From: Labilithrix luteola
GTDB taxonomy: Bacteria; Myxococcota_A; Polyangia; Polyangiales; Polyangiaceae
NCBI RefSeq assembly: GCF_001263205.1
Contig: NZ_CP012333.1
Span: 1,426,001 to 1,490,000, forward strand
Direction of reading: 5' to 3'
DNA: 64,000 bases
Under the pieces are notes generated by a model that did not search any database, had not been told where the DNA came from, and worked only from the letters and a program-made list of their open reading frames with translations. Positions within the stretch are counted from its first letter, which is position 1; the number at the start of each line of letters is the position of its first letter. Made by a program: the position numbers and the translations under genes. This document shows positions 42,494-51,479 of this stretch, in pieces.

Positions 42494-44110
42494 TCAGGGC
42501 TGCCAGCCGCACGAAATCGAATCGTCGCCGCTCGACCACCCGTTGTTCTTGTCGCTCGTGCAAAGGTGGTCGCTGTCGAAGCTCTGCTGACCGCTCCACG
42601 TCCACGAACCGTCGTGGCAGACGAGGCTGACGTTGCCCCAGATCACGCGGTTGCAGAGCGCCTTCGCGTACTTGTAGTAGTTGCCATCGGGGAACGTGAC
42701 GCGGTCGCCGTGGTTGCCGCTGCCAACGTTGAAGTTGACGTAGGCTCCGTTGCCCGCGCGGTGCTGCAGCGTGGTCGGTCCGCACGGGTCGCACGTCGTG
42801 CCGTCGCCGCCGCAGACTCCGCACTTGTCCGTGGTCTTGCCCGAGCCGAGAACGCCGTCGCATCCCTTCGTCATCGGCGTGCAGTTCTTCGCCGTGTATT
42901 CGGTCGTGAGCGCGAGCCGAACCTGCGACGAATCCGTCAGGTGACGAATCGTGTACGAGATGGGGACGCCCGGGTTCTGCGTGCTGAAGTTCGCCCCACT
43001 CGTGAGGAAGGTTGCGATCTTGTCGAATTGGCTCGCGCCCGTCACCGCATTGATGGCCATCTCCGCGTTGCCGCCGAGGCCGTACGCCTTCACCGTCGAC
43101 TCGTTGATGAGCTTCTTCCACGAGGCCGACGCGCTCGCGTCCGCGCCGATCGAAGGTCCGCTGTACGAGCCCTTCACTGCAGCTTCGAGGGAGGTCTGCG
43201 ACGCGCTCGACTCGAAGAGGATGTAGAAGATGCGGCCGTAGGTGACGCCCGAGACGTAGACCGGAGGATTGCCAGCTGCAGCGTAGGGCTCGAGATCCTT
43301 CGCGGTGACGCTCGGGTCGAAGACACCGGCCGCGCCCTGCGGCGGGTCGAAGGCCATCGTGAAGTACTCCTGCGAGAACTCGATGAGGAAGCGGCTCTTC
43401 TCGTCGTTCTTGTCGACCGAGAGCGCGGCGGAGGCCGACCAGTTCGTGCCCCGCACGTTCGCGTCGACGGCGACGGCGAGCTGCTCGGAGGAGTAGATCG
43501 ACTGGAAGCTGTACGAGAACTTCGCCGGCGTCGCGCCCGTGTAGCTCGCGAGGATCTCGTTCTGCGCCTGCATGGCTTCGGAGAGCGAGGGCGACTCCAT
43601 CCTCTTGAAGAACGGGCCGCCGCCGCCCGAAGCGAGCGTGAGCGTGATGGTGCCGGGGGCGCGCTTCACCGGGATGGGGTCGAGGATTCCGCCCGCCATC
43701 GACTTGCCTTGCACCAGCGAGCCGGGCCAGAGCACGTCGGCGTTCGGGTTCAGCGCGACGAACTTCTCGGGCACCTTGGTGAGGTCGTAGTCCGTGTACG
43801 TGCAGCTGTAGGTCGTGCCGCCTTCACCGGGAACCTGCGTCGTGGTGGGCTCGCCCTTCTGGACCGGCTCGGCATCCGCTTGCTTGTCCGTCGACATATG
43901 ACCGGCCGAAGCGACGAGCGCGTTGATGGCGTTGGCTTGGTCGGCAGCGCCCTCGTTCGAAGGAGCCGCGTTGTCCGACGGCGCGCTCGGTGCGCTCGGT
44001 GCGTTCGCCGCTTCCGGCGCCGCCGTGAGGTCACCTTCGGGCGAAGCCCCACCGCACGCCACGACCGCCGCCAACATCGAAAGCGCCACGAGCTTCACAC
44101 ACGTCCTCAT
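42494..44110 (-). CDS. Cholesterol-dependent-cytolysin-like pore-forming lipoprotein
   Basis: The 538-residue protein has a signal ending in a lipidation Cys (AVVACGGAS). Residues about 105-410 match domains 1-3 of thiol-activated cytolysins: LWPGSLVQGKSM (127-138), the first transmembrane hairpin region FSYSFQSIYSSEQLAVAVDA (198-217), and VTYGRIFYILFESSASQTSL (289-308), comparable to YGRTIYVKLETTSSSK in perfringolysin O. PISYTIRHL follows. The usual domain 4 with its Trp-rich undecapeptide is absent; instead there is a CGVCGGDGTTCDPC motif (430-443) and a new C-terminal domain of about 95 residues with four Cys. It probably forms pores in other cells' membranes with altered receptor recognition. 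Confidence 0.87.
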   Translation of the reverse strand: MRTCVKLVALSMLAAVVACGGASPEGDLTAAPEAANAPSAPSAPSDNAAPSNEGAADQANAINALVASAGHMSTDKQADAEPVQKGEPTTTQVPGEGGTTYSCTYTDYDLTKVPEKFVALNPNADVLWPGSLVQGKSMAGGILDPIPVKRAPGTITLTLASGGGGPFFKRMESPSLSEAMQAQNEILASYTGATPAKFSYSFQSIYSSEQLAVAVDANVRGTNWSASAALSVDKNDEKSRFLIEFSQEYFTMAFDPPQGAAGVFDPSVTAKDLEPYAAAGNPPVYVSGVTYGRIFYILFESSASQTSLEAAVKGSYSGPSIGADASASASWKKLINESTVKAYGLGGNAEMAINAVTGASQFDKIATFLTSGANFSTQNPGVPISYTIRHLTDSSQVRLALTTEYTAKNCTPMTKGCDGVLGSGKTTDKCGVCGGDGTTCDPCGPTTLQHRAGNGAYVNFNVGSGNHGDRVTFPDGNYYKYAKALCNRVIWGNVSLVCHDGSWTWSGQQSFDSDHLCTSDKNNGWSSGDDSISCGWQP

Positions 44111-44220
44111 GTTCGACCGACCCTTCTTCGTGTTTGCATCGCCGCGTCCGTCGCGACGTTGCGAGAGGGGCTATTGCGAAGGCGATGCCAGTCGGCGATC
44201 GGCCGTTTTTGCGAGGATTT

Positions 44221-44242
44221 CAGGGGTGTATCAGGGGTGTAT
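44221..44242 (+). repeat. Two direct 11-bp repeats upstream of the cytolysin gene
   Basis: CAGGGGTGTAT occurs twice in tandem, 111-132 nt from the cytolysin start. An inverted fragment of it (GATACAC) occurs about 20 nt further on. It may be a binding site; nothing more is evident. Confidence 0.6.
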
Positions 44243-44337
44243 CAGCAGCCGAGGCCGTTGCCGGCCGATACACTCCGCGAGACGTATCCGGAGACGTCCC
44301 CGATCGGGTGACAACGGGTGACGACGTCGCGCGTTCG

Positions 44338-45717
44338 TCAGACGCCGCGCATGCGCAGAATGCGTCCGCGCGCTCCCCACAAGACGACGGACGCAAGTGC
44401 GGGCGCCGCGCAGGCTGCGAGGACCACGAGGGCATCCCCCACCCCCTGCATGTGCCGCACGTTCCAGACAATGGCCTCGACGAGCGTGAGGAGGGCATCG
44501 CTCGTCACGGCGACGGCGAGCACCGTCATGAGGGCCACATCGCGGGTGCGCAGGAGTCGGAACAGACCGAGCGCGACGACGATGTCGAAGGCCACCCAGA
44601 ACCACTTCACGGCCGGCGTTCCGAACCAGAGGCGCGCGGGCGCGATCGCAAGAAGGATGGTCCAAGGCACGAGGGCCAGCGCGAGCAAGCGGAGAACGAA
44701 CGTCGGACCGCGGAGCAACGTTGCCAGCCCGAATCGTACGAACCCGCCGCGGGTGAATGCTTCGAGCGCGTCGAACAGCGAGGCCCCCGCACTCTGCTCG
44801 CTCGGATAGGAGAGATGAATCGCGGACCAAACCCGCGGCTGGAGCTTCGCCTTGTAACGACGGAGCCCCTCGAAATCGTAGAGCGGCGCGGAGAACCGGC
44901 GAGCAAACCGCAAGGCCCCCGGCACGTCTCCGGCGAGCGGCGCGAGCCCGAGGGTCAGCCATTGGCACTTCACGTTCGCGGCCCACCGCATCACCGTGTC
45001 GACGAGCAGCTCGGCGGTGCCGTTGGGAGCATCGGGAACACGCAGCAAGTTCTCGACGAACCAACCACCTCGCGCGGGAACGGGGATCACGCCGGCGAAG
45101 CCGATGACCGTGCCTTCACGTTCGGCCACGAAGCATGCGCGGTGGGGCGCGCGCGAAAGAGGCTCGACGTCGACGAGGAATCCCATGGGCGCCATTTCGT
45201 GGGCCGCGAGCCAGCGCTCGGCGACGGTCCGAATCGCCTCGCCCGTCGGCCCGTGCGCGAGCTCTTCGGGCGAGACCTCACGCACGCGAACACCTTTGGC
45301 GCGGGCACGACGGAGCTGCTCGCGCAAGCTCTTGTGCTCACGCAGAATCTCCGGCCATTCGCGAGGATCCCAGACCGGTTGCTCGCCGATCCGGATCGAG
45401 CGCAAGGCTTCGCCGGTCGCGTCGGGGAGGCGGTCCTCGACGGCGAAGAAGCAGCATCGCTTTCCGGCCGCGCGGGCCGCGCGAACGAACTCCGTCGCGA
45501 GCTCGGCAATCGACTCTTCGGCGACGATGGGCGCCCCTGCGGCCACCCAAGCCCGCCCGGTATCGACGTAGGCGACGCACCCACGCGCCTCTCCTTCCCC
45601 ATGGAAGAAGTAGGAGTACTCGCCCCCCAGCGTCTGGAAGGCCGTCGCATTCCAGCCATGACGGCGGACCAGGTCGAGCACACGCTCTCGCTCCTGTTCA
45701 CGCTCGACAGTGCGCAT
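44338..45717 (-). CDS. DUF2156 / phosphatidylglycerol lysyltransferase-like protein
   Basis: The 459-residue protein has the MprF C-terminal-type domain: YFFHGEGEARGCVAYVDTGR, WVAAGAPIVAEESIAELATE, CCFFAVEDRL, WPEILREHKSLREQLRRARA and GFLVDVEPLS. This domain transfers an aminoacyl or similar group in lipid modification. The C-terminal third has three to four membrane helices (LLALALVPWTILLAIAP, WVAFDIVVALGLF, LVVLAACAAPALASVV), so order is inverted compared with MprF, where helices come first. No known substrate. It is divergent from an MFS transporter over 119 nt. Confidence 0.8.
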   Translation of the reverse strand: MRTVEREQERERVLDLVRRHGWNATAFQTLGGEYSYFFHGEGEARGCVAYVDTGRAWVAAGAPIVAEESIAELATEFVRAARAAGKRCCFFAVEDRLPDATGEALRSIRIGEQPVWDPREWPEILREHKSLREQLRRARAKGVRVREVSPEELAHGPTGEAIRTVAERWLAAHEMAPMGFLVDVEPLSRAPHRACFVAEREGTVIGFAGVIPVPARGGWFVENLLRVPDAPNGTAELLVDTVMRWAANVKCQWLTLGLAPLAGDVPGALRFARRFSAPLYDFEGLRRYKAKLQPRVWSAIHLSYPSEQSAGASLFDALEAFTRGGFVRFGLATLLRGPTFVLRLLALALVPWTILLAIAPARLWFGTPAVKWFWVAFDIVVALGLFRLLRTRDVALMTVLAVAVTSDALLTLVEAIVWNVRHMQGVGDALVVLAACAAPALASVVLWGARGRILRMRGV

Positions 45718-45836
45718 GGAAGGTGGCCCCCTCGTGACACAAGCGACGTCGGGCGTCCACGCCTCTATCTTCCGCGAAAAAGATCGGGCAAGAACCGCTC
45801 CCGAAGTCGGAAGGCCGGCATCGGACGGCGGAGCTC

Positions 45837-47087
45837 ATGAAAGAGACGTTCACCAGCTACCAGAAGTTCGTAGTCGCGCTTCTGGCGTTCCTACAGTTCA
45901 CGGTCGTCCTCGACTTCATGATTCTATCGCCGCTCGGAGCCATGCTGCTCCAGCAGCTGGACATCAAGCCGCCGCAGTTCGGCCTGGTCGTGTCGGCCTA
46001 CGCGTTCAGTGCCGGAAGCTCGGGTCTTCTCGCCGCAGGCTTCGCCGATCGCTTCGATCGTCGGCGCTTTCTCCTCTTCTTCTACGCAGGCTTCGTCATC
46101 GGGACGCTGCTCTGCGGGATCGCGCCGACCTACGAGTTTCTTCTCGCCGCGCGCATCATCACCGGCCTCTTCGGCGGCGTGATCGGTTCGATCAGCTTCG
46201 CCATCATCGCGGACCTGTTTCCGCTCTCGATGCGCGGACGCGTGATGGGCCTCGTCCAGACGGCGTTCGCCGCCAGTCAGATCCTCGGCATCCCGATCGG
46301 GCTCTACCTCGCGACGCACTTCGGCTGGCACGCGCCGTTCCTGATGATCGTCGGCGTGAGCCTCCTCGCCGGCGTTGCCATCGTGCTCAAGCTCCAGCCG
46401 GTGACGGGCCACCTCGAGGTCGCGAAGAAGCACGGGCGCAATCCCCTCGAGCACCTCGCTCGCACGGCTACGAATCCGCGTTACGTCGCCGGTTTCGCCT
46501 CGACGATGCTCCTCGCAACCGGCGGCTTCATGCTCATGCCGTTCGGAAGCACGTTCCTCGTTCAGAACCTCGGCATCCCGCTCGAGAAGCTGCCCGCGAT
46601 CTACATGGTGACGGGCTTGAGCTCGATCGTCGCCGGTCCGATCCTCGGACGCCTGAGCGACTCGGTCGGCAAGTACCGCATGTTCTTCTTCGGCACCGTG
46701 CTGACCGGAACGATGGTCTTCTGGTACACGAACCTGGTGAAGGCGTCGCTGGTCGCCGTCATCGTGCTGAACGTCGTCATGTTCATCGGCATCTCGGCGC
46801 GCATGGTGTCGTCGTTCGCGCTTACCTCGGCGCTGCCCGAGCTCGCCGATCGCGGCGCATTCATGTCGGTCAACTCGTCACTGCAGCAGCTCTCGGGCGG
46901 CGTGGCGGCCTGGTTTGCCGGCGTCATCGTGCACCAGGCCACGACCACCTCGCCGCTCGATGGATACCCGCAGCTCGGCTGGACGGTTTGTGGGACCATG
47001 GCCGTCACCTTGCTCCTGATGGGCAACGTCAACCGCCTCGCCTCACGAACGCCCGCGGCGCAGCCCACGGCTCCGCCCGCCCACTGA
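45837..47087 (+). CDS. Major facilitator superfamily transporter
   Basis: The 416-residue membrane protein has about twelve helices. The loop-2/3 signature DRFDRRRFLLFF matches the MFS motif GxxxDRxGRR, and a second half repeats the plan (MVTGLSSIVAGPILGRLSDS). N-terminal segment VVALLAFLQFTVVLDFMILS is characteristic of the drug:H+ antiporter class, and the long loop after helix 6 (PVTGHLEVAKKHGRN) is polar. It is probably an efflux pump; substrate unknown. The gene ends 22 nt before an MtfA-type peptidase gene. Confidence 0.9.
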   Translation: MKETFTSYQKFVVALLAFLQFTVVLDFMILSPLGAMLLQQLDIKPPQFGLVVSAYAFSAGSSGLLAAGFADRFDRRRFLLFFYAGFVIGTLLCGIAPTYEFLLAARIITGLFGGVIGSISFAIIADLFPLSMRGRVMGLVQTAFAASQILGIPIGLYLATHFGWHAPFLMIVGVSLLAGVAIVLKLQPVTGHLEVAKKHGRNPLEHLARTATNPRYVAGFASTMLLATGGFMLMPFGSTFLVQNLGIPLEKLPAIYMVTGLSSIVAGPILGRLSDSVGKYRMFFFGTVLTGTMVFWYTNLVKASLVAVIVLNVVMFIGISARMVSSFALTSALPELADRGAFMSVNSSLQQLSGGVAAWFAGVIVHQATTTSPLDGYPQLGWTVCGTMAVTLLLMGNVNRLASRTPAAQPTAPPAH

Positions 47088-47109
47088 GCACCCCCCCGAT
47101 CGCCGAACG

Positions 47110-47871
47110 ATGTTCGAGTTCCTGAAGAAGCGTCGCCACGAAGCGATTCGCGCGCTCCCCTTTCCCGACGAGCTCCGTCCGTGGGTGGAGCGCGCGGTGC
47201 ATCTTTATCCGCGCCTGTCGGCCGAAGATCGGCGCGAGCTCGAACAGGACATCCAGGTCTTCCTTCACGAGAAGACGTTCGAAGGCGCCGGAGGTCTCGT
47301 CATCGACGACGAGATCCGCACGACGATCGCCGCGCAGGCGTGCCTGCTGCTCCTTCACCGCGACACCGAGGTCTATCCCGACCTCGAGACCATCGTGGTG
47401 TACCCGCACACCTACGTCGTCGACGCGGTTCATCGCGACGGAGCGGTGGTCATCGAGGGTCCCGAGGCTCGTCTCGGTGAATCGTGGCAGCGTGGTCTCG
47501 TCATCCTCGTCTGGGACGAAGTCGAGCGCGACGTTCGCAGCCACCAGACGGGCAGAAACGTGGTTCTCCACGAGTTCGCCCACCAGCTCGACGCCGAAGA
47601 CGGCAACGTCGACGGCGCGCCGAGCCTCGGGAGCCGCAAGAGCTACCGCGCCTGGGCCCAGGTCTTCTCGGAGGAATACCAAGCGCTCGGCGAGCAGCTG
47701 CAGCGCGGTCTGGCGAGCGACATCGATGCGTACGCGGCCACGAATCCCGCCGAGTTTTTCGCGGTCGTGACCGAAGCATTCTTCGAGCGGCCGAGCGTTT
47801 TGCGAGCGCGCCATCCGGCGCTCTATCAGGAGCTCGCCTCCTTCTATCGACTCGACCCCGCCGAGCTCTGA
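47110..47871 (+). CDS. Zinc peptidase, MtfA family (M90)
   Basis: The 253-residue soluble protein has the zinc motif HEFAHQLD at 154-161 and the downstream Glu region EFFAVVTEAFFERP. The N-terminal part (LEQDIQVFLHEKTFEGAGGL, IDDEIRTTIAAQACLLLL) matches MtfA. The length is the family norm. MtfA is a cytosolic aminopeptidase known in E. coli to bind the glucose regulator Mlc; no Mlc or PTS gene is nearby, so the role here is unassigned. The start at ATG 47110 lacks a strong ribosome site. Confidence 0.9.
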   Translation: MFEFLKKRRHEAIRALPFPDELRPWVERAVHLYPRLSAEDRRELEQDIQVFLHEKTFEGAGGLVIDDEIRTTIAAQACLLLLHRDTEVYPDLETIVVYPHTYVVDAVHRDGAVVIEGPEARLGESWQRGLVILVWDEVERDVRSHQTGRNVVLHEFAHQLDAEDGNVDGAPSLGSRKSYRAWAQVFSEEYQALGEQLQRGLASDIDAYAATNPAEFFAVVTEAFFERPSVLRARHPALYQELASFYRLDPAEL

Positions 47872-47898
47872 AGGCGGTTTCCGCTATGGTGCTCGGTC

Positions 47899-49899
47899 AT
47901 GGCGATGATCGGGCGGGACCGCGAGATCGACGCGAGCATCGCAGCACTTCGAAACGGAAGTGTCCTGCTCGTCTGTGGCTCGGCAGGAATGGGGAAATCG
48001 ACCCTCGCCCGAGAAGTCGCTTCGAGCGTGGCAGGAGCGGGATCGATCGTGACGCTCGATCCCTCCCAGCGCTCGCCGCGCGTTTCGAAGAAGGCAGCCG
48101 TCACCATCGTCGACGGACGTGACGCGACGCCTAGTCGAACGAAAGCCGCCGTCGAGAACGCCGTGCGCGCGGGCTCGCGCGTGATCGTGGTGTCGCCCGC
48201 GCCCCTCGGCCTCCAGGGTGAGACGATCGTCACGCTCGGTCCGCTCGAGCGCAACGACGCCGCGACGCTGTTTCGAACGCTCGCCGCCGACGTCGTGGTG
48301 AAGAACGAGGCGCTCGAAGCGCTGGTCGACAAGCTCGAGGGAATTCCTCTGGTCATCGAGCTGGCCGCCCGGCGAGCCTCGGTGCTCGGCCTCGCGGAGC
48401 TCGCCCGCCGGCTCGACGATCCGGTGAAGGCACTCGGAAAGCCACTCGAACGAGCCCTGTCGTCGTCGTTCGAGCTCCTCTCGGAGGCCGAACGCAATGC
48501 CCTGGTTTCGGCGTCGGTCTTCGAGGGAACGTTCACCGCCGAGTCATTCGAAGAGGTGGTCGGCGACATCGACCTCGTCGAGGCGCTTCTCGCACGTTCG
48601 CTGCTCTTCCGCGTGCTCGGCCCGGGTTCGGTACGACTCGGCATGCTTCGCGTGGTGCGTGCGTTCGCGCGGACGAAGCTCGACGATCGCGAGGTGCTCC
48701 GGCGCCATGCGCGTCACGTTCTCTCGCGCGCCGAGTCACTGGCGTCGAAGACCTATGGCGAGGGCGCCGAAACTGCACTCGACGAGCTCGAGGCCATCGC
48801 TCCCGACGTCCTTGCCGCCATGAACGCGACCACTGAACCCCAGCTCGTGGCGCGTTCATTTCTCTCGCTCTTCGACGCGATTCTCTTTCGCGAGGCCATC
48901 GATCTTCGCGATCCGCGTTTCGACGTCGCGGTCGAAGCGGCCGATCGAACGACGAACGCGGCTCTCCAAACGCGATCACGTGTTCTCCGAGCCCGCGCAC
49001 GCTTGGAGGTCGGTCCACCGGAAGGCGCACGTGCCGACGCCGAAGAGGCAGTCGCGAAGGCAACCGATGCGAATCTCGCCGCCGAGGCAAAGCGCACGCT
49101 CGGATGGGCGCACATCGCATCGGGCGCTCCCGAGGAGGCGCTCGTGGCTCTCGACGAAGCCCTCGAGGCGCACGCGCTCGCGGGTGACGTTCGCGGACAG
49201 GCTGACGCGTTCGCCGCTTCCGGCCTCGCCCATACCTTCCTCGGTCGACGCGAGACGGGCGCGCAGAAGCTTGCCCTCGCGCGCGCGATCCACGTCGGCC
49301 AGAAAGACGCGCTTCGCCAGCGCAAGGTGGAAGACATGATCCGGCTCGTCGGGGCCGAGTTCGACGCCCCTTCGTACCGCGAGGCGCTGACGGCGTCGGC
49401 CGAGCATCACGCCAAACGAGGTCAGCGCTGGCGCGAGGCGATCGACCTGGCCCTCCTCGCGCACGTCGAGTCTGCCAGTGGAAAGGAGACCGAAGCCGAA
49501 GCCCTGCGTGTTCGCGCACGTGCTGCGGCCATCGCCGCCGGCGTCGCCATTCCGGAGCCTCCGTCGCCCGTGACGCCGAAAGGCTGGTCCGTGGCCACTG
49601 AGGCACGATTCGCGATCGCGCCGGACGGAACCCATCACGATCTCGCACGTCACGGACCGCTCCGGCGCGTGCTCGAGGCGCTCGTCGAAGCCCGCATGAC
49701 GTCGCCGGGCTCCGCCATCTCGGCCGACGACGTGCTGCTCGCCGGGTGGCCGGAAGAAAAGATGCGTCACGACGCCGGCATGCTGCGCGTCTACTCGATC
49801 ATTCGACGCCTGCGCGGACTGGGGCTCGCCAAGGAGCTGCTCACGCGTGACGACGGCTACCTGCTCGACCCGGCGGTTTCGTTCGCGCGCATCTCCTGA
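47899..49899 (+). CDS. STAND-type ATPase with TPRs and C-terminal DNA-binding-like domain
   Basis: The 666-residue soluble protein has a P-loop GSAGMGKST (27-35) with a possible Walker B VTIVDG. STAND features follow, such as LPLERNDAATLF-like text and GIPLVIELAARRASVLG. A helical TPR array at about 260-540 (GWAHIASGAPEEALVALDEA) and a C-terminal segment of about 90 residues (ADDVLLAGWPEEKMRHDAGM, LRVYSIIRRLRGLGLAKELL, DGYLLDP) resemble the winged-helix domain of SARP/transcriptional activators. It may be a signal-switched regulator. The start is ATG 47899 (or 47905). No operon partner. Confidence 0.8.
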   Translation: MAMIGRDREIDASIAALRNGSVLLVCGSAGMGKSTLAREVASSVAGAGSIVTLDPSQRSPRVSKKAAVTIVDGRDATPSRTKAAVENAVRAGSRVIVVSPAPLGLQGETIVTLGPLERNDAATLFRTLAADVVVKNEALEALVDKLEGIPLVIELAARRASVLGLAELARRLDDPVKALGKPLERALSSSFELLSEAERNALVSASVFEGTFTAESFEEVVGDIDLVEALLARSLLFRVLGPGSVRLGMLRVVRAFARTKLDDREVLRRHARHVLSRAESLASKTYGEGAETALDELEAIAPDVLAAMNATTEPQLVARSFLSLFDAILFREAIDLRDPRFDVAVEAADRTTNAALQTRSRVLRARARLEVGPPEGARADAEEAVAKATDANLAAEAKRTLGWAHIASGAPEEALVALDEALEAHALAGDVRGQADAFAASGLAHTFLGRRETGAQKLALARAIHVGQKDALRQRKVEDMIRLVGAEFDAPSYREALTASAEHHAKRGQRWREAIDLALLAHVESASGKETEAEALRVRARAAAIAAGVAIPEPPSPVTPKGWSVATEARFAIAPDGTHHDLARHGPLRRVLEALVEARMTSPGSAISADDVLLAGWPEEKMRHDAGMLRVYSIIRRLRGLGLAKELLTRDDGYLLDPAVSFARIS

Positions 49900-49943
49900 C
49901 GGGCCAAACTGTGCCAATCGCGACGCCCGTGTCCTGGGGCAAT

Positions 49944-49957
49944 ACGTCAGCTGACGT
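49944..49957. promoter_or_regulatory. 14-bp perfect palindrome upstream of the oxidoreductase gene
   Basis: ACGTCAGCTGACGT is a perfect inverted repeat, 38 nt before the ATG at 49996. No run of T follows, so it does not look like a terminator; it could be an operator. Confidence 0.45.
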
Positions 49958-49995
49958 CATTTGTTCGCGACGTGGCGTAGCCCCATGGTGTCGTC

Positions 49996-50934
49996 ATGCG
50001 AGCTGCAATTCTCGGCGCGGGCAGCGCCGGGCTGCTTCATGGCCTTTCGCTCAAGGCGCATGGGGTGACCATCGACGCGGTGTACGATCCCGACCAACAC
50101 AAGGCGAGAGCGCTCGCCGAGCTCTTGCACGCCTCGATTGCGCCGCGAAGCGACGACACCGGCGATGCCGAGGTGATTGCGATCTGCAGCCCACCGAGCT
50201 TCCACGCCGAGCAAGCCGCCATGTTTGCCCGTGAAGGGCGCGTCGTACTGCTCGAGAAACCCATTGCTCTCGACGAACACGAGCTCGATCGGATCTCCGG
50301 TCTGTCGCACTGCTATTCCGCACTCCAGTGGCGCTTCGGGCGCGGCCTTCGAGCGATTCGTGCCGCGATCGCGGCTGGCGAGCTCGGCGAAGCACCGAGC
50401 GTGAACGTCGACCTCACGTGGCAGCGTGACGACGCCTACTTCCAGAGCCGCCCGAACTGGGGGTGCGGAATGCTCCTTTCCGTCGGCATCCACGCGGTCG
50501 ACGCCGCTCTCTACGCCCTCGGAGACGAGGTCGCGAGTGCCTCGGGAACGCGTGCGCCGACCGAGCGCGAGACGAGCGCCTGCGCCTGGTTCGTCACGTC
50601 GCGAGGGAGCCGAATCTCGTTGCGTCTAACGTCGAGCGCACCACGCGACCGCACGCGGCTTTCGTTCTGCGGAAACGGGGTCTGCGCCGAAATCGAGGGC
50701 AGCGAAGCCGACCCGACGGCCGGCTACGTGCAATGGGACTGCGCGACGAACGATCAGGCTCGTCGGCTCCGATTGCTCGAGTGCGAGACAACCGGCCTTC
50801 TGGTCGGACCGCTCCTCGTACCCTTCGTAGGCGCCGCGCTTCGCGGCTCGCCTGACGCTCCGACGATCGCCGACGCCGCGCCGGCTCATCGAGCGATCTA
50901 CCGCGTCTACGAAGCGAGCACTCAGAACGCGTAG
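49996..50934 (+). CDS. Gfo/Idh/MocA-family oxidoreductase
   Basis: The 312-residue protein has the nucleotide loop GAGSAGLLHG (7-16), the conserved EKP (87-89, LLEKPIALDEHE) and the C-terminal alpha/beta domain (RPNWGCGMLLSVGIHAVDAA). His in GIHAVD matches the catalytic position. Such enzymes reduce or oxidise sugar derivatives with NAD(P). Substrate unknown. The 3' end overlaps the convergent outer-membrane gene by 13 nt. Confidence 0.88.
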   Translation: MRAAILGAGSAGLLHGLSLKAHGVTIDAVYDPDQHKARALAELLHASIAPRSDDTGDAEVIAICSPPSFHAEQAAMFAREGRVVLLEKPIALDEHELDRISGLSHCYSALQWRFGRGLRAIRAAIAAGELGEAPSVNVDLTWQRDDAYFQSRPNWGCGMLLSVGIHAVDAALYALGDEVASASGTRAPTERETSACAWFVTSRGSRISLRLTSSAPRDRTRLSFCGNGVCAEIEGSEADPTAGYVQWDCATNDQARRLRLLECETTGLLVGPLLVPFVGAALRGSPDAPTIADAAPAHRAIYRVYEASTQNA

Positions 50935-51479
50935 CCGACGTTGGCCCCGCCCCACGCGAGGAAACTGCTCGTCCGCACGAGCGGCGTGAACCCGAGCCCG
51001 AACGAGAATCCGCCGTCGCGCGGGACGAAGCGATACCCGACCACGCCGGTCGCCGCGACGCCGAGCCCGGCACGATCGCCCGCGAACTCGGTCCCCTGCG
51101 AGTCGCTGCTCCCGCCGAGATAGAGAATCGTCGCGCCGAGCCCGAGCTGCAGCTTGTGGCTCTTCGGGCCGTAGTACCAGCTCGCAACCAGCGGCGCCGA
51201 GACGAGCGTGAGATTGCCGCTGCCGCCGTAGCTCGACACGCCGTACGTGAAGAAGCTGAAGCCCGCGCGAAAGCCGAGATTCCAGGCGTCGACCATGCGC
51301 TCGTAGTCGATCGAGTAAAGAAGGCCGTTGCCGAGCGCCTCGGCGAACACGAGGTTCGACGCGGGCGGTGACGACGTCGGCGGGGGCCCCGGGACGGCGG
51401 ACGCGGTTGACGCGGTTGGCGAGGTTGCCGAGGTTGCCAAGAGGAGCGGCGCGAGCACGAGGGCGAGGGCGAGCGTCAT
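50922..51479 (-). CDS. Putative outer-membrane beta-barrel protein
   Basis: The 185-residue protein (ATG 51479) has a signal (LALALVLAPLLLATSATS), a low-complexity Pro/Ser linker, and then strands alternating polar and hydrophobic residues (FRAGFSFFTYGVSSYGGSGN, LQLGLGATILYLGG, GVAATGVVGYRFVP). It ends in Phe (WGGANVGYAF), the classical C-terminal signature of barrels. It is translationally coupled to the lipoprotein upstream (ATGA). Function unknown. Confidence 0.72.
   Translation of the reverse strand: MTLALALVLAPLLLATSATSPTASTASAVPGPPPTSSPPASNLVFAEALGNGLLYSIDYERMVDAWNLGFRAGFSFFTYGVSSYGGSGNLTLVSAPLVASWYYGPKSHKLQLGLGATILYLGGSSDSQGTEFAGDRAGLGVAATGVVGYRFVPRDGGFSFGLGFTPLVRTSSFLAWGGANVGYAF

Noticed and set aside
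44185..44215. Stem with T-run near CGGCGATCGGCCG as an intrinsic terminator
   Set aside because: The T-run lies on the plus strand, where no plus-strand gene ends; it is in the upstream region of a minus-strand gene.
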